NCBI RefSeq assembly: GCF_023614235.1
Contig: NZ_CP094264.1
Location: 2,108,001 to 2,172,000, forward strand
Direction of reading: 5' to 3'
DNA length: 64,000 bases
DNA from: Streptomyces sp. MRC013
Lineage (GTDB): Bacteria > Actinomycetota > Actinomycetes > Streptomycetales > Streptomycetaceae
A program made the position numbers and the translations under genes. Below, piece after piece: positions 29,546 through 38,260 of the stretch (within the stretch, counting starts at the first letter, position 1; every line of letters begins with the position of its first letter). The notes under the pieces are model-generated. The model worked only from the letters and a program-made list of their open reading frames with translations. It was not told where the DNA came from and searched no databases.

Positions 29546-29959
29546 GGCATTCCCCCTCTGTCGGTTCCCCAGCATGCTAAGGCCACCTGCGGCCCGGTGG
29601 CCTGACGGGCCGCCACCTGACGGCCCGACGGCCGGGAGCGTCGGAAATCGGTGCGGGGCGGGGCGACGGTGGCGTGGGACAGATGCGCGGTTACACGCCG
29701 AAGGTCGGCGAGACCAGCGTGCGCGCCCGGTCCCTGCAGGACGCGCAGACGGTCGTGACGGAGCACGTCACCGACCTGCCGGCCCGCGGCCGGAAGCGGC
29801 CTCGCAGGGCGCCCTGACAGCCGACAAGGCGTTCTCCGCCGGCACCGTCGCTCACGCCCTCGGCACCCGGGGTAGCCGGCAGACGGCCGTCACCGTCCAG
29901 GGCGGACGGGTCGAGGTCTCGATCACCAGGCGCCGCTGGTGGCGATGGCGAAACGTCTC
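29546..29959. other. Intergenic region with a probable broken small ORF
   Basis: About 410 bp. A 44-residue frame at 29683-29817 (start MRGYTPKVGETSVRARSLQD) has no family match. A separate frame ends at 29966 in VEVSITRRRWWRWRNVSY. The two may be halves of one small gene split by a frameshift near 29785-29800. I see no ribosome site strong enough to call it a gene. Confidence 0.3.
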
Positions 29960-30511
29960 CTACTGAGCCGACCGGACGTAGATCCGGGTGGTTCCGGGCT
30001 CGAACTCGTGGGTGAAGAGGTCGATGCAGCGTTGAAGGTACTTGCCTTCCGGTGTCTTGAGGCCATCGGGGCACAAGCTGATCCTCCGCAGCCCTTTCAC
30101 AAGGGTCTCCGGTTCGGGCAGCCCGAGGTGACGGAAGGCAGCCGCAGGGCGGTAGTCCTTCCCCTTGGGATGGAAGTTCTCGATCATCCTGGTGTCATCG
30201 CGGATGAGCCCGCCGGTGTACGCCTCCGCTTCGGCGGTCTCGAGGACGAAGGACAACAGGCCGGTGTCGTAACGCTGCCCGACCTTGTAGCCGGCCCGGC
30301 GGTCCGACGCTGTTTCCGGAATACGAATGCCGATCTGATCACTCATCCACGCGGGAGTCACTCCTTCCTCCCAGCAACAGGTCGTCTCCTGTTCCGACAG
30401 GTCCGACGAGATGTCCTCGGCGACCCAGGAGACCACACCGAGCGTGGTGGCGGCACAGGCGAGAAGTGCCAGGAAAACGACGAACGTGGTCGGCACGCGC
30501 CGCCGACGCAT
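29960..30511 (-). CDS. Hypothetical membrane-anchored protein
   Basis: 183 residues: a short basic start (MRRRRVPTT), one N-terminal hydrophobic segment (FVVFLALLACAATTLGVVSW) that is a membrane anchor or uncleaved signal, and a soluble outer domain. It has paired Cys in ETTCCWEEG, and CPDG and RCID later. No family recognised. ATG at 30511 has a strong GGGAGGC site 6 bases away, and the gene has normal codon use. Upstream neighbour of the NLR-like pair on the same strand, but separated by about 410 bp. Confidence 0.65.
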   Translation of the reverse strand: MRRRRVPTTFVVFLALLACAATTLGVVSWVAEDISSDLSEQETTCCWEEGVTPAWMSDQIGIRIPETASDRRAGYKVGQRYDTGLLSFVLETAEAEAYTGGLIRDDTRMIENFHPKGKDYRPAAAFRHLGLPEPETLVKGLRRISLCPDGLKTPEGKYLQRCIDLFTHEFEPGTTRIYVRSAQ

Positions 30512-30829
30512 GGGCTGCCTCCCTACAGCGGCCTGGCTGAAGTTACCCCCGGACTGGTGGACACCGGCCCGGCATCGAATGTTGGCAGGTCCTGGCCGGG
30601 TGCGTGGGCGGGGGTGACGTGCCGGTTCCGGGACCGCTCCCCGGGGCCCTCCGTCCGTGCCGGGATCCCGCCGAAGGCTCCGGGTCACACCAGATCAGTA
30701 CGCGGTCAGGTAGGCCCGGGTACGACCGCCCGCCATGTCGTCGACATGGGCTTCGATGCCCTGGACGTGCCTTCACCGAGGGGATCACGTGGCCACGGTC
30801 CCTGAGGGGACGCCGGCCGTCGGCGTCGG
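30512..30829. other. Intergenic, no gene seen
   Basis: 318 bp upstream of the membrane-anchored protein gene and downstream of the GNAT gene. Frames here lack ribosome sites. The near-palindromic CATGTCGTCGACATG at 30734-30748 is noted but unexplained. Confidence 0.4.
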
Positions 30830-31540
30830 TCAGTTCCGCAGCCAGACCCGCAGCGGGCCGATCGTCTCGAACCCGTGGCGGATGGCGGCGTCCAGGTCCT
30901 CGCCGTGCTCGTAGCCGACCACGGGCAGGCCGGGGAACAGCCCGTGCACCGCGTTCAGCACCGCCGGCCAGACCGCGTCACCGCCGCCCTCCCGCGCGAA
31001 GACGTTGGAGATCCCGACCACCTGCTCGCTGCGGGTCGCCACCGCCCCGGCGACCACGTGGCCGTCGGCGGAGCGACCGGCGAGCACGAAGGTGGACGGA
31101 TCGTCGAGCAACTCGGGCCGGAACAGGTCCTCGTCGCCCGCCCCGCCGTCCCAGGCGAGCGCCCAGGCCCGCAGCGCCTCGGGGCTGCGAACCACGTCCC
31201 AGGCGGGGTCCGGAGCGGCGGCCGGAGCGCCCGCCGGGCGGTGGATCCACTGCGCGTCGAACAGCACCCGGAAGCCCGCCCGCGCCAGGTCGAGGTCGGC
31301 GAAGCTGTCCTTGACGCAGGCGCCGGGCGCCCCGGTGTCGATCCGGACCAGCAGCGCGGCCCCATCGGCACCCGGCACCAGCGTCACCGCGTCGGGGTAG
31401 TACGGCGGCGTCCGGACCGGAGCGGACCACGCCTGCCGGCCGAACTCGCCGTCCACACCGTGCGATCGGCTCATCACCGCGCACCACTCCGCGTTGTTGC
31501 GGGCAGCCGCCTCGACCAGGAACCGCTTCGTCTCCGTCAC
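30830..31540 (-). CDS. GNAT-like acetyltransferase
   Basis: 236 residues. The C-terminal 100 residues resemble a GNAT fold: TFVLAGRSADGHVVAGAVAT (beta strands), VVGISNVFARE, then PVVGYEHGEDLDAAIRHGFE and IGPLRVWLRN. The acetyl-CoA binding loop is degenerate (no clear R/QxxGxG/A). The N-terminal half (LVEAAARNNAEWCAVMSRSH) is typical of Streptomyces proteins of this architecture. GTG at 31540 follows AGGA at 9 bases. Substrate unknown; stands alone. Confidence 0.65.
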   Translation of the reverse strand: MTETKRFLVEAAARNNAEWCAVMSRSHGVDGEFGRQAWSAPVRTPPYYPDAVTLVPGADGAALLVRIDTGAPGACVKDSFADLDLARAGFRVLFDAQWIHRPAGAPAAAPDPAWDVVRSPEALRAWALAWDGGAGDEDLFRPELLDDPSTFVLAGRSADGHVVAGAVATRSEQVVGISNVFAREGGGDAVWPAVLNAVHGLFPGLPVVGYEHGEDLDAAIRHGFETIGPLRVWLRN

Positions 31541-32260
31541 GGGTGTGGATCCTGGCCCGTCCGGGCCCGTGCCGTCGAACGGTTTTGGCGCGGCCGCGAG
31601 ACGAACGCTCCGTGCTCTCCCACCGGCTCCCGGGGAACCACATGGCCGCGGCTCCCGGGAATCGTGTGACCGCGGCTCCTGGCGAACCACGTGACCGCAG
31701 CCCCGGAGGCCCACGTGACCGCGGCTCCCGGGAATCGCGTGACCGCCGGCGGCCGTTGCCGTTTCCGGGGTGTCGTGTCGGTACCGGTCACCCGGCCCGC
31801 TTCACCGCGAGTGCCCTCCTCCTTCCACGAACCCCCGGCTCAGGGGTTCGGTTCCTTCGGAAACGGCGGTTCCCGCGAGGACGCGGAAGCCGCCGACAAG
31901 GCGCGCCCCAAGCCCTGCTCACGGCGCCCGGTGCAACCGGTCGGGTTTTCCGGCGCCCGGACGTGCCGGATCCGGACGGACACCGAGGGCCGGCGGCCTT
32001 GTGCACGTCGCTCACCCCGCCGCCGTCGTAGGTGTACGGGTAGTGGCCGGGTATCCGTCGACGGGCGCCCGAAAGCGGTCAGCCGGCTCCTCCACCGGCG
32101 GCGTCCCGCACCTCCCGCCCGCACCCCCTGGTTCCGGCGCGCAGCCCCCGGCACCGGCCCGACCGCTCAAACACCCATGGCTCCTCGCCCCCGCCCCCGA
32201 GCCCTCGACCGCCCCTGCTCCCCCACCCCCGAGCCCTCGACCGCTCCTGCTCCCACGCCT
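31541..32260. repeat. Gene-free region with about 24-bp tandem repeats
   Basis: 720 bp without a supported gene. At about 31640-31750 there are five degenerate 24/25-bp units, each beginning GTGACCGCGGCTCC or a variant and ending GAATCGC or GAACCAC. Near 32196-32253 a stretch of CCCGAGCCCTCGACCGC is directly repeated with a 32-bp offset. Open frames in the rest have no ribosome site or similarity. Confidence 0.55.
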
Positions 32261-32965
32261 TCAGGAACCCGCGGCGGTCGGCAGGCGGTACGCGGCCACC
32301 AGCAGTGCGTCGGCGGCGCGCGGCCCCCTCCCCCCGGGCAGTACGTCGACGGTGACCCGCGTGAACCCCGCCCGGTCGAGCAAGTCGCTCCACACCCGCC
32401 CCCGGAGCACCCAGCGCCGCATCGTGGCCGCCCCACCGCCCGGCGTCCGCGCCGGAACGTCGACGGACCGCACGTCGGGCCGCGCGGGCGTGCCGCCGAG
32501 GTGGTGGCCGAGGGTGGAGAACACCAGCCGCCCGCCGGGCCGCAGCGCGGCGGCCGCCGCCGGCAGCAGCTCGCGCGGTTCGGTGAAGTCCACCGCGCCG
32601 AAGACGCTGTACAGCACGTCGTACGCCCCCGGCCGTGCGCGCAGGTGGCCCACCGCGTCGGACCGCACGATGCGCAACCGGGGAGCGAGGTGCCCGTACA
32701 GGTCGACGGCCATGGCGTACTGGGCGGGTGACGCGTCGACCGCGTCGACCCGGGCGGGCCGGTGGCGGTCCGCCAGGTGGGCGGCGTGCCGGGCGGCCCC
32801 GGCTCCGAGGTCGCCGACACACGCCCCGGTAAGGTCACCGAGGACTTCGGGGCCCGGCCCGCCGTCCTGGGCCCAGTTCCAGCGGAAGTCGTCGGGCACG
32901 GCCCGATCGGCGGCGTGGCGAACGCGGCCGTAGTGGTGCCAGAGGTCTGCGGTACGGGTGGTCAT
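32261..32965 (-). CDS. Class I SAM-dependent methyltransferase
   Basis: 234-residue cytosolic enzyme. SAM-binding motif I is VGDLGAGAARHAAHLA near 50-65, motif II is DAVDASPAQ with an acidic residue binding the ribose, and the catalytic-loop region is YDVLYSVFGAVDF. The remainder (LRPGGRLVFSTLGH) is the canonical motif following. No signature identifies the acceptor; such enzymes methylate small molecules or nucleobases. ATG at 32965 has GAGG 9 bases upstream. Isolated gene between spacers. Confidence 0.82.
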   Translation of the reverse strand: MTTRTADLWHHYGRVRHAADRAVPDDFRWNWAQDGGPGPEVLGDLTGACVGDLGAGAARHAAHLADRHRPARVDAVDASPAQYAMAVDLYGHLAPRLRIVRSDAVGHLRARPGAYDVLYSVFGAVDFTEPRELLPAAAAALRPGGRLVFSTLGHHLGGTPARPDVRSVDVPARTPGGGAATMRRWVLRGRVWSDLLDRAGFTRVTVDVLPGGRGPRAADALLVAAYRLPTAAGS

Positions 32966-33114
32966 CCCCGTGATCCTCGCGGGCGCGGCCGTCGCCCCGG
33001 TACGCCGCCCGGGGGCCGCCCGTGCGAGTGGTGCCGGGAAGGCCCCGGGCGAGCCGCGGAACACGAACTCGAAAAGGAGACGGACGCCCCGGAGGGCGCC
33101 CGTCCTGCGGGATG

Positions 33115-33489
33115 TCAGAAGATCTCGATCCGGCTCACCTTGTGGACGTGGCCGGGGTTCCACGAGTTCCACTTCTCTATGGTGACGCTTTCGATCGCCG
33201 GATTGTTCAGGCTGCGCTGGAACTGGATCTCCGCCTTGTTGTTTCCCGATTCTATCCAGTTGACACCGTAGATGGCGACGGCCACGGCTCCGCGGTCGGC
33301 GAAGCAGAGAACGGACATGCCGCTGTTGTTGTGGATTTCGAGGTAATCGGTCCGGTCACAGTTCACGCGGTGGATGGGCATGGCGTAACCGTCGACCGGA
33401 GCACTGGCGAAGGCCGGTACGGTCGTGCTGGCCAGGGCGGCCAGCACGGTGGCCGCAACTCCGAGGGACCGATGCAAGGGCAGCTTCAC
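33115..33489 (-). CDS. Secreted beta/gamma-crystallin family protein (killer-toxin-like)
   Basis: 124-residue secreted protein. The signal (PLHRSLGVAATVLAALASTT) is cut near AFASA, leaving an 95-residue mature protein. It contains INRV-like IHRVNCDRTDYLEIHNNSG, AVAVAIYGVNWIESGNNKAE and QRSLNNPAIESVTIEKW. This matches the secreted beta/gamma-crystallin proteins of Streptomyces such as SKLP, which has been reported to be toxic to yeasts, and is related to the metalloproteinase inhibitor fold. Toxicity of this copy is not shown. GTG at 33489 follows GAGGAGG. Confidence 0.75.
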   Translation of the reverse strand: MKLPLHRSLGVAATVLAALASTTVPAFASAPVDGYAMPIHRVNCDRTDYLEIHNNSGMSVLCFADRGAVAVAIYGVNWIESGNNKAEIQFQRSLNNPAIESVTIEKWNSWNPGHVHKVSRIEIF

Positions 33490-33694
33490 ACTTCCTCCTC
33501 TACTGCGGGCAGACCCCCCGACCGTAACGCACACGGCCCGTGCCCGAGATACTCTTATCAGCCGTTCTCCCGTGCGGTGCTCTTGGCAAAAACACGTACA
33601 GGTAAATGCCGGTGGGGTGAAAACCGGCCGCCGCCCGACGGGGCCCGGAACTCGTCTCATGTGGCATGGGGTGGGTGCGGCATGATGCCGTGCC

Positions 33695-34090
33695 ATGGGT
33701 GTTGGTTTGTCGAAGCGGTTGGTTTCCGACGAACTCTGGTCGCTCGCCGCGCCGTTGCTGCCTTCCTTCGCCTCCCGTCCGCAAGGCGGAGGCACGGCCC
33801 CGGTGGATGAGCGAGCGGTCTTCACGGCCGTCGTGTACGTGCTGGCCAGCGGCTGCGCCTGGCGGCACCTGCCGGAGACGTTCGGCGTCTCGCCGGCGAC
33901 CGCGCACCGCCGGTTCTCCGCATGGACCAGGGACGGGTTGTGGCGGCGGCTGCATCGGGTCGTCTCGGACGACCCCGGGGTCCGCGGCGAGGTGGACTGG
34001 ACGGCGGTGATCGTGGACGCGGCCTCCGTCCGGGTGGAGAAGGGGAGGCACTGACCGGGCGCGACGCGGTCGACCGGGGCGAGAGGCAGC
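33695..34090 (+). pseudogene. IS5-family transposase, truncated remnant
   Basis: Residues 1-119 from ATG 33695 read an intact IS5 N-terminus: LVSDELWSLAAPLLP, AVFTAVVYVLASGCAWRHLP and WTAVIVDAASVR (first acidic residue of the DDE triad). It then stops at 34054; the expected continuation (EALTGRDAVDRGE, like the LTGPNPVDRGK of intact copies) appears in another frame to about 34090 and is lost afterwards. The second and third catalytic residues are missing, so it cannot encode an active transposase. No terminal inverted repeats were found. Confidence 0.85.
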
Positions 34091-34471
34091 AGGCTCCCCG
34101 TCCCGCCCGGCGCCCGGGGCCCGCCTCCCGCTCCCGGTTCCCGGTGTCCCGGGCGTGGACGTCCACGGCGGCCGGACGCCCATCCCGTCGGTGCCGGCAG
34201 GCCCGCTGCCCGCAGGGAGGTCGGTCGGCCGCGAAGAGGCGCTGCGGCTGCTCACCGATGTGGGCGTGGAGTCGTGCGGCATGCGCGATCCGGATCGCGA
34301 GCTCGGCCTGCCGTGACCCGTACGGCACGTGCCTCAGATGCGCTCGGGTCGGTCGCGGGGCAAGGTGGTTATGTGTCCATGCCGCGTGTGGTCGCGAACG
34401 ACCTGGCGCCGGATTGGGGCGGCGCGAGCGGGCCGGGGGGCCGCGTTCGCACGGAAGCCGCGGAGGCGGTT
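34055..34471. other. Gene-poor stretch with remnants
   Basis: After the IS5 fragment there is about 380 bp of non-coding sequence. A frame ending at 34316 (GREEALRLLTDVGVESCGM and on to a stop) looks like the C-terminus of a lost gene, but I cannot name it. Marks IS-related decay on this side. Confidence 0.35.
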
Positions 34472-35077
34472 ATGAATGACGCTTCGCCAGAACCAGAACC
34501 TGCTGAGCCTTCACCGGAGTCTCGTGAGCCTTCAAGAGATTCGCTCGGAAGTAAGCTGCGCTCCCATATCGGCTGGTGGGTGGGGGTCGCGTCGGCCCTC
34601 ATTGGCATTTTCGCATTCTTTCTAAACCAATTCGAGAGTGACGCGCCCGCATTTAGCGAGTGGCAAGATCAAGTAAATGCAATTTGCCAGCAGGAAATCC
34701 CCTCCATCGGCCCCGAGATGGAAGAGGCAACCGAATCCTTCGTGAAAATGGATGAAAAGCCGAATCCAGCGCAATCTGAACGCGACGCGGTTTCTGACAA
34801 GCTTGAGGCGACCGGAAGCTCCTTCCTGCACCTTGCAGGAAGCTGGCGGGCACTTGAACGACCCGATGATCACCAGGAGGGGATCAACGATCTGATCCGG
34901 GCTGTCTCTGACTTGGGTTACTCCTACGGTGCCGTTGCATACGCCGTTAGCCGTAATGAGGATACAGAGCAGCTTATTACGGAACAGCTCGGCCATCACA
35001 GACTGGTCGCGCTTGAAGTTCAAGCCCTCAAGTTGGAGCAGTGTCAGGAGCTGGTGGGTAAACCCGAGGATTGGTAG
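34472..35077 (+). CDS. Hypothetical single-span membrane protein, low GC
   Basis: 201 residues: a Pro/Glu/Ser-rich cytoplasmic N-terminus (30 residues), one transmembrane helix (WWVGVASALIGIFAFFLNQF), and a helical external part with ICQQEIPSIGPEMEEATES and HHRLVALEVQALKLEQCQEL. No family recognised. ATG at 34472 has GGAGG 5 bases upstream; an upstream start at 34378 is possible. From about 34610 to 35077 the sequence is much less GC-rich than its neighbours, with codons such as AAA, AAT and TTA-type, a mark of recent transfer. Located between two decayed IS elements. Confidence 0.6.
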   Translation: MNDASPEPEPAEPSPESREPSRDSLGSKLRSHIGWWVGVASALIGIFAFFLNQFESDAPAFSEWQDQVNAICQQEIPSIGPEMEEATESFVKMDEKPNPAQSERDAVSDKLEATGSSFLHLAGSWRALERPDDHQEGINDLIRAVSDLGYSYGAVAYAVSRNEDTEQLITEQLGHHRLVALEVQALKLEQCQELVGKPEDW

Positions 35078-35137
35078 AAGGGTTGCCCTCAATCCTTGAG
35101 TCGCGTCCAGAGGCGTCGTACCAGTCGCCGCATACGT

Positions 35138-36290
35138 TCAGTGATCCGGTCGCGGGCAGGTAGGCACGGCGGTGTTCGGGTGTCGGGCCCAGGGCTTCGG
35201 CGTAGTCACTTGACGTCCGTTTCGTGGCCGTGTGAGTCCGAGCAGGGCGAGTGGTCGGCGGGTGTCGCGGGCGTCGTGCCGCAGCGCGGAGGCGAGGTTC
35301 GTCTTGTCGGCCAGGCGGAGGGCGCCGATGGCGAGGTTGCGCCAGGTGGCCGTGGCGCGAGGTGCGGTGCCGGTCCGCAGTTGGGAAGCGTCCTCGGCGA
35401 ACGTCACGTCCCTGACATGGTGCAGGGCCTCGATCTTCCAGGGGCCGCGGATCAGCCGGGCGAGTTCGGTGGGTGTGGCTTGCTCGGCGGGGAGGCTGGT
35501 GACCGCGTCAATGATCTTGATGCTGATCTTGCCGGTCTTGCGGTCCACTCGGCGACGCTTGAGCTGGACGGCTTGGCGGGCCCCGGGGAAGAGCAGGTTG
35601 TTCACCGTGTACACCTTGATCCGGCGGATCTCGCCCCGGCCGTGTCCGGCGTCGCGGGTGCGTGACTGCAACGGAATCTGCCTCCACGGAAGAGACATCA
35701 ACTGTTTGCGAAGCTCCTTCTGGTTTCCCTCCGCGATCACGATGTGGTGCGCGTGACGGCCGAGCAGGTACTGAGCATGCTCGCGCTGGGTGTGCATCGC
35801 ATCGCTGGCCACGACCACGCCCGCCAAGTCGGCGATGGTCTCCAGCAGAGGCAGGAAGCAGGTGATCTCGTTGGTCTTCTCCCCCACGTCGAGCTGAGCC
35901 AGGTCCAGGCCGCGCACATGATCGCAGGCGGCGAGCAGGTGGATCTTCCGGCCCTCGGCCCTTACCGCTCCGCGCAGGCTCTTGCCGTCGACCGCCAGAC
36001 CGCGCAGTCGGCCGTCGGTGCCGGCGCGCCGGTCGGCCGTCGGTGCCGGCGCGCCGGTCGGCCAGCCAGCGGCCCACCGCCTGGTCTAACGCGTCGCCGT
36101 CGATGCGGCCCAGCAGCCGCCGCACTGTCGTTTCCGCAAGCAGGCTCCGCCTCGGGCACAGCAGGTCGGGCCGTACGCCGAGGCGTTCCAGGACGGATCA
36201 CGGGGCGTCGAGAACCCCATGATCTTGGAAACCGTGCCTGTCGTGCTCTGAGGACGTCGATAAGAGCAGATCGCCACGAACCCGGCATCA
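35138..36290 (-). pseudogene. ISAs1-family transposase, decayed
   Basis: The C-terminal part, 35138-35917, is an intact DDE-type frame: [36 protein letters not shown] and [14 protein letters not shown]. The upstream part ([32 protein letters not shown]) continues in the same frame to about 36005. There a perfect 25-bp duplication at 36007-36056 shifts the frame. The frame before it reads [20 protein letters not shown] and belongs to the same protein. Further upstream an in-frame TGA and degenerate sequence follow to about 36290. Not capable of making a full transposase. Confidence 0.82.
36007..36056. repeat. Perfect 25-bp tandem duplication
   Basis: Copies at 36007-36031 and 36032-36056 are identical (GTCGGCCGTCGGTGCC, then GGCGCGCCG). 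Twenty-five is not a multiple of three. Removing one copy joins the two transposase frames, so this is the inactivating step in the ISAs1 gene. Confidence 0.92.
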
Positions 36291-36620
36291 CGCGACTACG
36301 CCGAAGCCCTGCCCTCGGGAAAGGATGATCAACCGGACAGATCGACTACATGCAATGACCTTGCCTCCGTCCCTGGCACCGAATTCTTTGATCGCCGTGT
36401 TCGTGCTTTCGACCGCGTACTTGCCGTCTCGCGCCGCGCCCGGCATCAGGACTTCTTGAATTTCCTTCGCCGCCGCCTTCTTCACTCGCGGACTGGAAGT
36501 CAGATCCGGCCCGCTGCAGTCGCCGCCCCCTCCTCCCGAGGCGGCCTGGTTCAGCTGTATCCGAGTGGCCTTACGAGTAGCCGCCTCGGCTTTCAAACGC
36601 TTCCACTCCTCCCAGGCCAT
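36288..36620 (-). pseudogene. Truncated paralogue of the WXG100-like cassette protein
   Basis: Starts MAWEEWKRLKAEAATRK, matching MSWDEWERLKTEAAERR of the intact gene at 24054, followed by the same IQLNQ and Gly-rich hinge. After about residue 85 (GARDGGKVIA) homology ends and the frame runs 25 residues into IS-derived sequence before a stop. The break coincides with the upstream edge of the ISAs1 remnant. The hydrolase and lipoprotein genes that should follow are missing. ATG at 36620 has GGAG 8 bases away. Remnant of a second cassette removed by the insertion element. Confidence 0.7.
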
Positions 36621-36812
36621 GAATCGTCTCCGGGTTGTCTCCGTGGACGGCATACGGGGCGGACTGTGCGAGTAGAAGCCGATGACCGGCCCCCGGCCCC
36701 CGGCCGGCGACCGGGATCGGGCTTCTGGAGGACCACCGGCTCACACCGACGCCGTGGGCCGCGTCGGGAAGCACTTCCCAAGGCGCGTGCGGCCGAAGGA
36801 CGCCTGCCGTCG

Positions 36813-37268
36813 TCACGGGGCGGCCGGGTCCAGTTCGGCCCAGACGGTCTTGCACGGGGCCGGGCCGTGGCGGACGCCCCACCGGTCCGCCAGCTCCTCG
36901 ACCAGCAGCAGCCCGTACCCGGACTCGCCCAGGACCTCCGCCGCCAACCGCCCTCGAACGGGCGTCAGTTCGCCCCGCGTGTCGGTGACCTCCACGCACA
37001 GCGTCCCCGAGGCGGCGGCGGAGAGGGTCAGGCGGAAGTCCCGGCCCGGTACGCGGCCGTGCAGCACGGCGTTCGCCGCCAGCTCGGCCACGACCAGCCG
37101 GGCCGGGTCCGGCGGAAGTCCCCAGTCCTGCAACTGCTGGGCCGCGAGCAGCCGGGCGAGGCGCGCGCCGCGGCGGGTGGCGGAGAACCGCATGGAGAAC
37201 CGGCGCGGCGCGTCGGGAGCCGCCGGCTCGGCGGGGGCTCCGCTGGTGGAGGTGATTCGGTGATTCAC
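36813..37268 (-). CDS. HATPase_c ATP-binding protein (RsbW/SpoIIAB-like)
   Basis: 151-residue cytosolic GHKL ATPase of the anti-sigma/serine-kinase type. The N box is LVVAELAANAVLHG with Glu, Asn; G1 is VTDTRG; G2 is ESGYGLLLVEELADRWGV; the remaining lid is short. Such proteins typically control alternative sigma factors or anti-anti-sigma factors. Here it diverges from an XRE/DUF397 pair, a very common Streptomyces arrangement thought to form one regulatory module. GTG at 37268. Confidence 0.87.
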   Translation of the reverse strand: MNHRITSTSGAPAEPAAPDAPRRFSMRFSATRRGARLARLLAAQQLQDWGLPPDPARLVVAELAANAVLHGRVPGRDFRLTLSAAASGTLCVEVTDTRGELTPVRGRLAAEVLGESGYGLLLVEELADRWGVRHGPAPCKTVWAELDPAAP

Positions 37269-37426
37269 GTCACCCAGCGTGTCCGCGTCTGCATAGCCTG
37301 TGAAGCAGGACCGGCCGGGCGAAGGTCGGCTGTCCGCACGGCACCCGTTTCCGTCCGGGCGGTACGGGGTGTCCGGGCGGGGGCGTACGGAGTTGAACCG
37401 GGAAGGGCTCGACGGGAGGGCGGGAC

Positions 37427-38260
37427 ATGGGCGACTGGGACGCGGGACCGGAGGACGAGGAGGCCGGGGCGGTCGTCAAGGCCGTGGCCCGCCAACTCAA
37501 GCTATGGCGCGAGGCGGCCGGGCTGACGCAGGCGGAGTTCGGCGCGGCCATCGGGTACGGGGAGGAGCTGGTCTCCTCGGTGGAACGCGGGCGGCGCATC
37601 CCTCGACCGGAGTACCTGGACGCGGCGGACCGGGTACTTGAGGCGGGCGGCCGGGTCGTGGCGATGGGGCGGGACCTGGCGGAGACCCGGTACCCGAAGA
37701 AGGTACGGGACCTGAAGAGGTTGGAGGCGGACGCGGTAGAGCTGTGTGCCTACAACAACTCGGTCATCCATGGGTTGTTGCAGACGGAGGAGTACGCACG
37801 AGCGGTGTACGCCGGAAGCCGACCGCCTTTCATGGAGGGCGAGTTGGAGCAGCGCATCACCGCCCGGATGTCACGACAGGAGATCGTGCGCGAGTCCGCA
37901 GGCAGTCCTCTTTTCAGCTTCGTCCAGTGTGAGTCAACGCTGCGTCGCCCCGTGGGAGGCACAATGGTCATGCGCGCACAGCTCGAACGGCTGTTGGAGG
38001 TCGGCCGCTTGCGTAACGTAGATCTACAGGTTCTTCCACTGGCCCGTGAGGAGAACTCCGGCCTCGGCGGTTCGTTTAGGTTGCTCAGGCTGAGGGGCGG
38101 CAGCACGGTCGGACATGCCGAAGTGCAGGAGATCAGTCGTGTGATCACTGATCCGAAGCACGTGCAGGTCTTGGACATGCGCTACGGGACCATCCGTGCA
38201 CAGGCTCTCACCCCGCGTGAGTCACTGGCCTTCATCGAGAAAATGCTGGGAGAGTCATGA
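37427..38260 (+). CDS. XRE-family regulator with DUF5753 domain
   Basis: 277-residue protein. The N-terminal HTH_31-type domain (LKLWREAAGLTQAEFGAAIG, SSVERGRRIPRPEYLDAADR) lies at residues 22-75. The C-terminal DUF5753 domain, about 95-275, shows NNSVIHGLLQTEEYARAV, QEIVRESAGSPLFSFV, RNVDLQVLPL and ISRVITDPKHVQVLDMRY. Members often act with a DUF397 protein encoded immediately downstream. ATG 37427 follows GGGAGGG. Its stop overlaps the start of the DUF397 gene by 4 nt (ATGA). Confidence 0.9.
   Translation: MGDWDAGPEDEEAGAVVKAVARQLKLWREAAGLTQAEFGAAIGYGEELVSSVERGRRIPRPEYLDAADRVLEAGGRVVAMGRDLAETRYPKKVRDLKRLEADAVELCAYNNSVIHGLLQTEEYARAVYAGSRPPFMEGELEQRITARMSRQEIVRESAGSPLFSFVQCESTLRRPVGGTMVMRAQLERLLEVGRLRNVDLQVLPLAREENSGLGGSFRLLRLRGGSTVGHAEVQEISRVITDPKHVQVLDMRYGTIRAQALTPRESLAFIEKMLGES

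Noticed and set aside
33695..34054. Intact IS5 element
   Set aside because: The frame stops after the first catalytic acidic residue; inverted repeats and the rest of the gene are missing.
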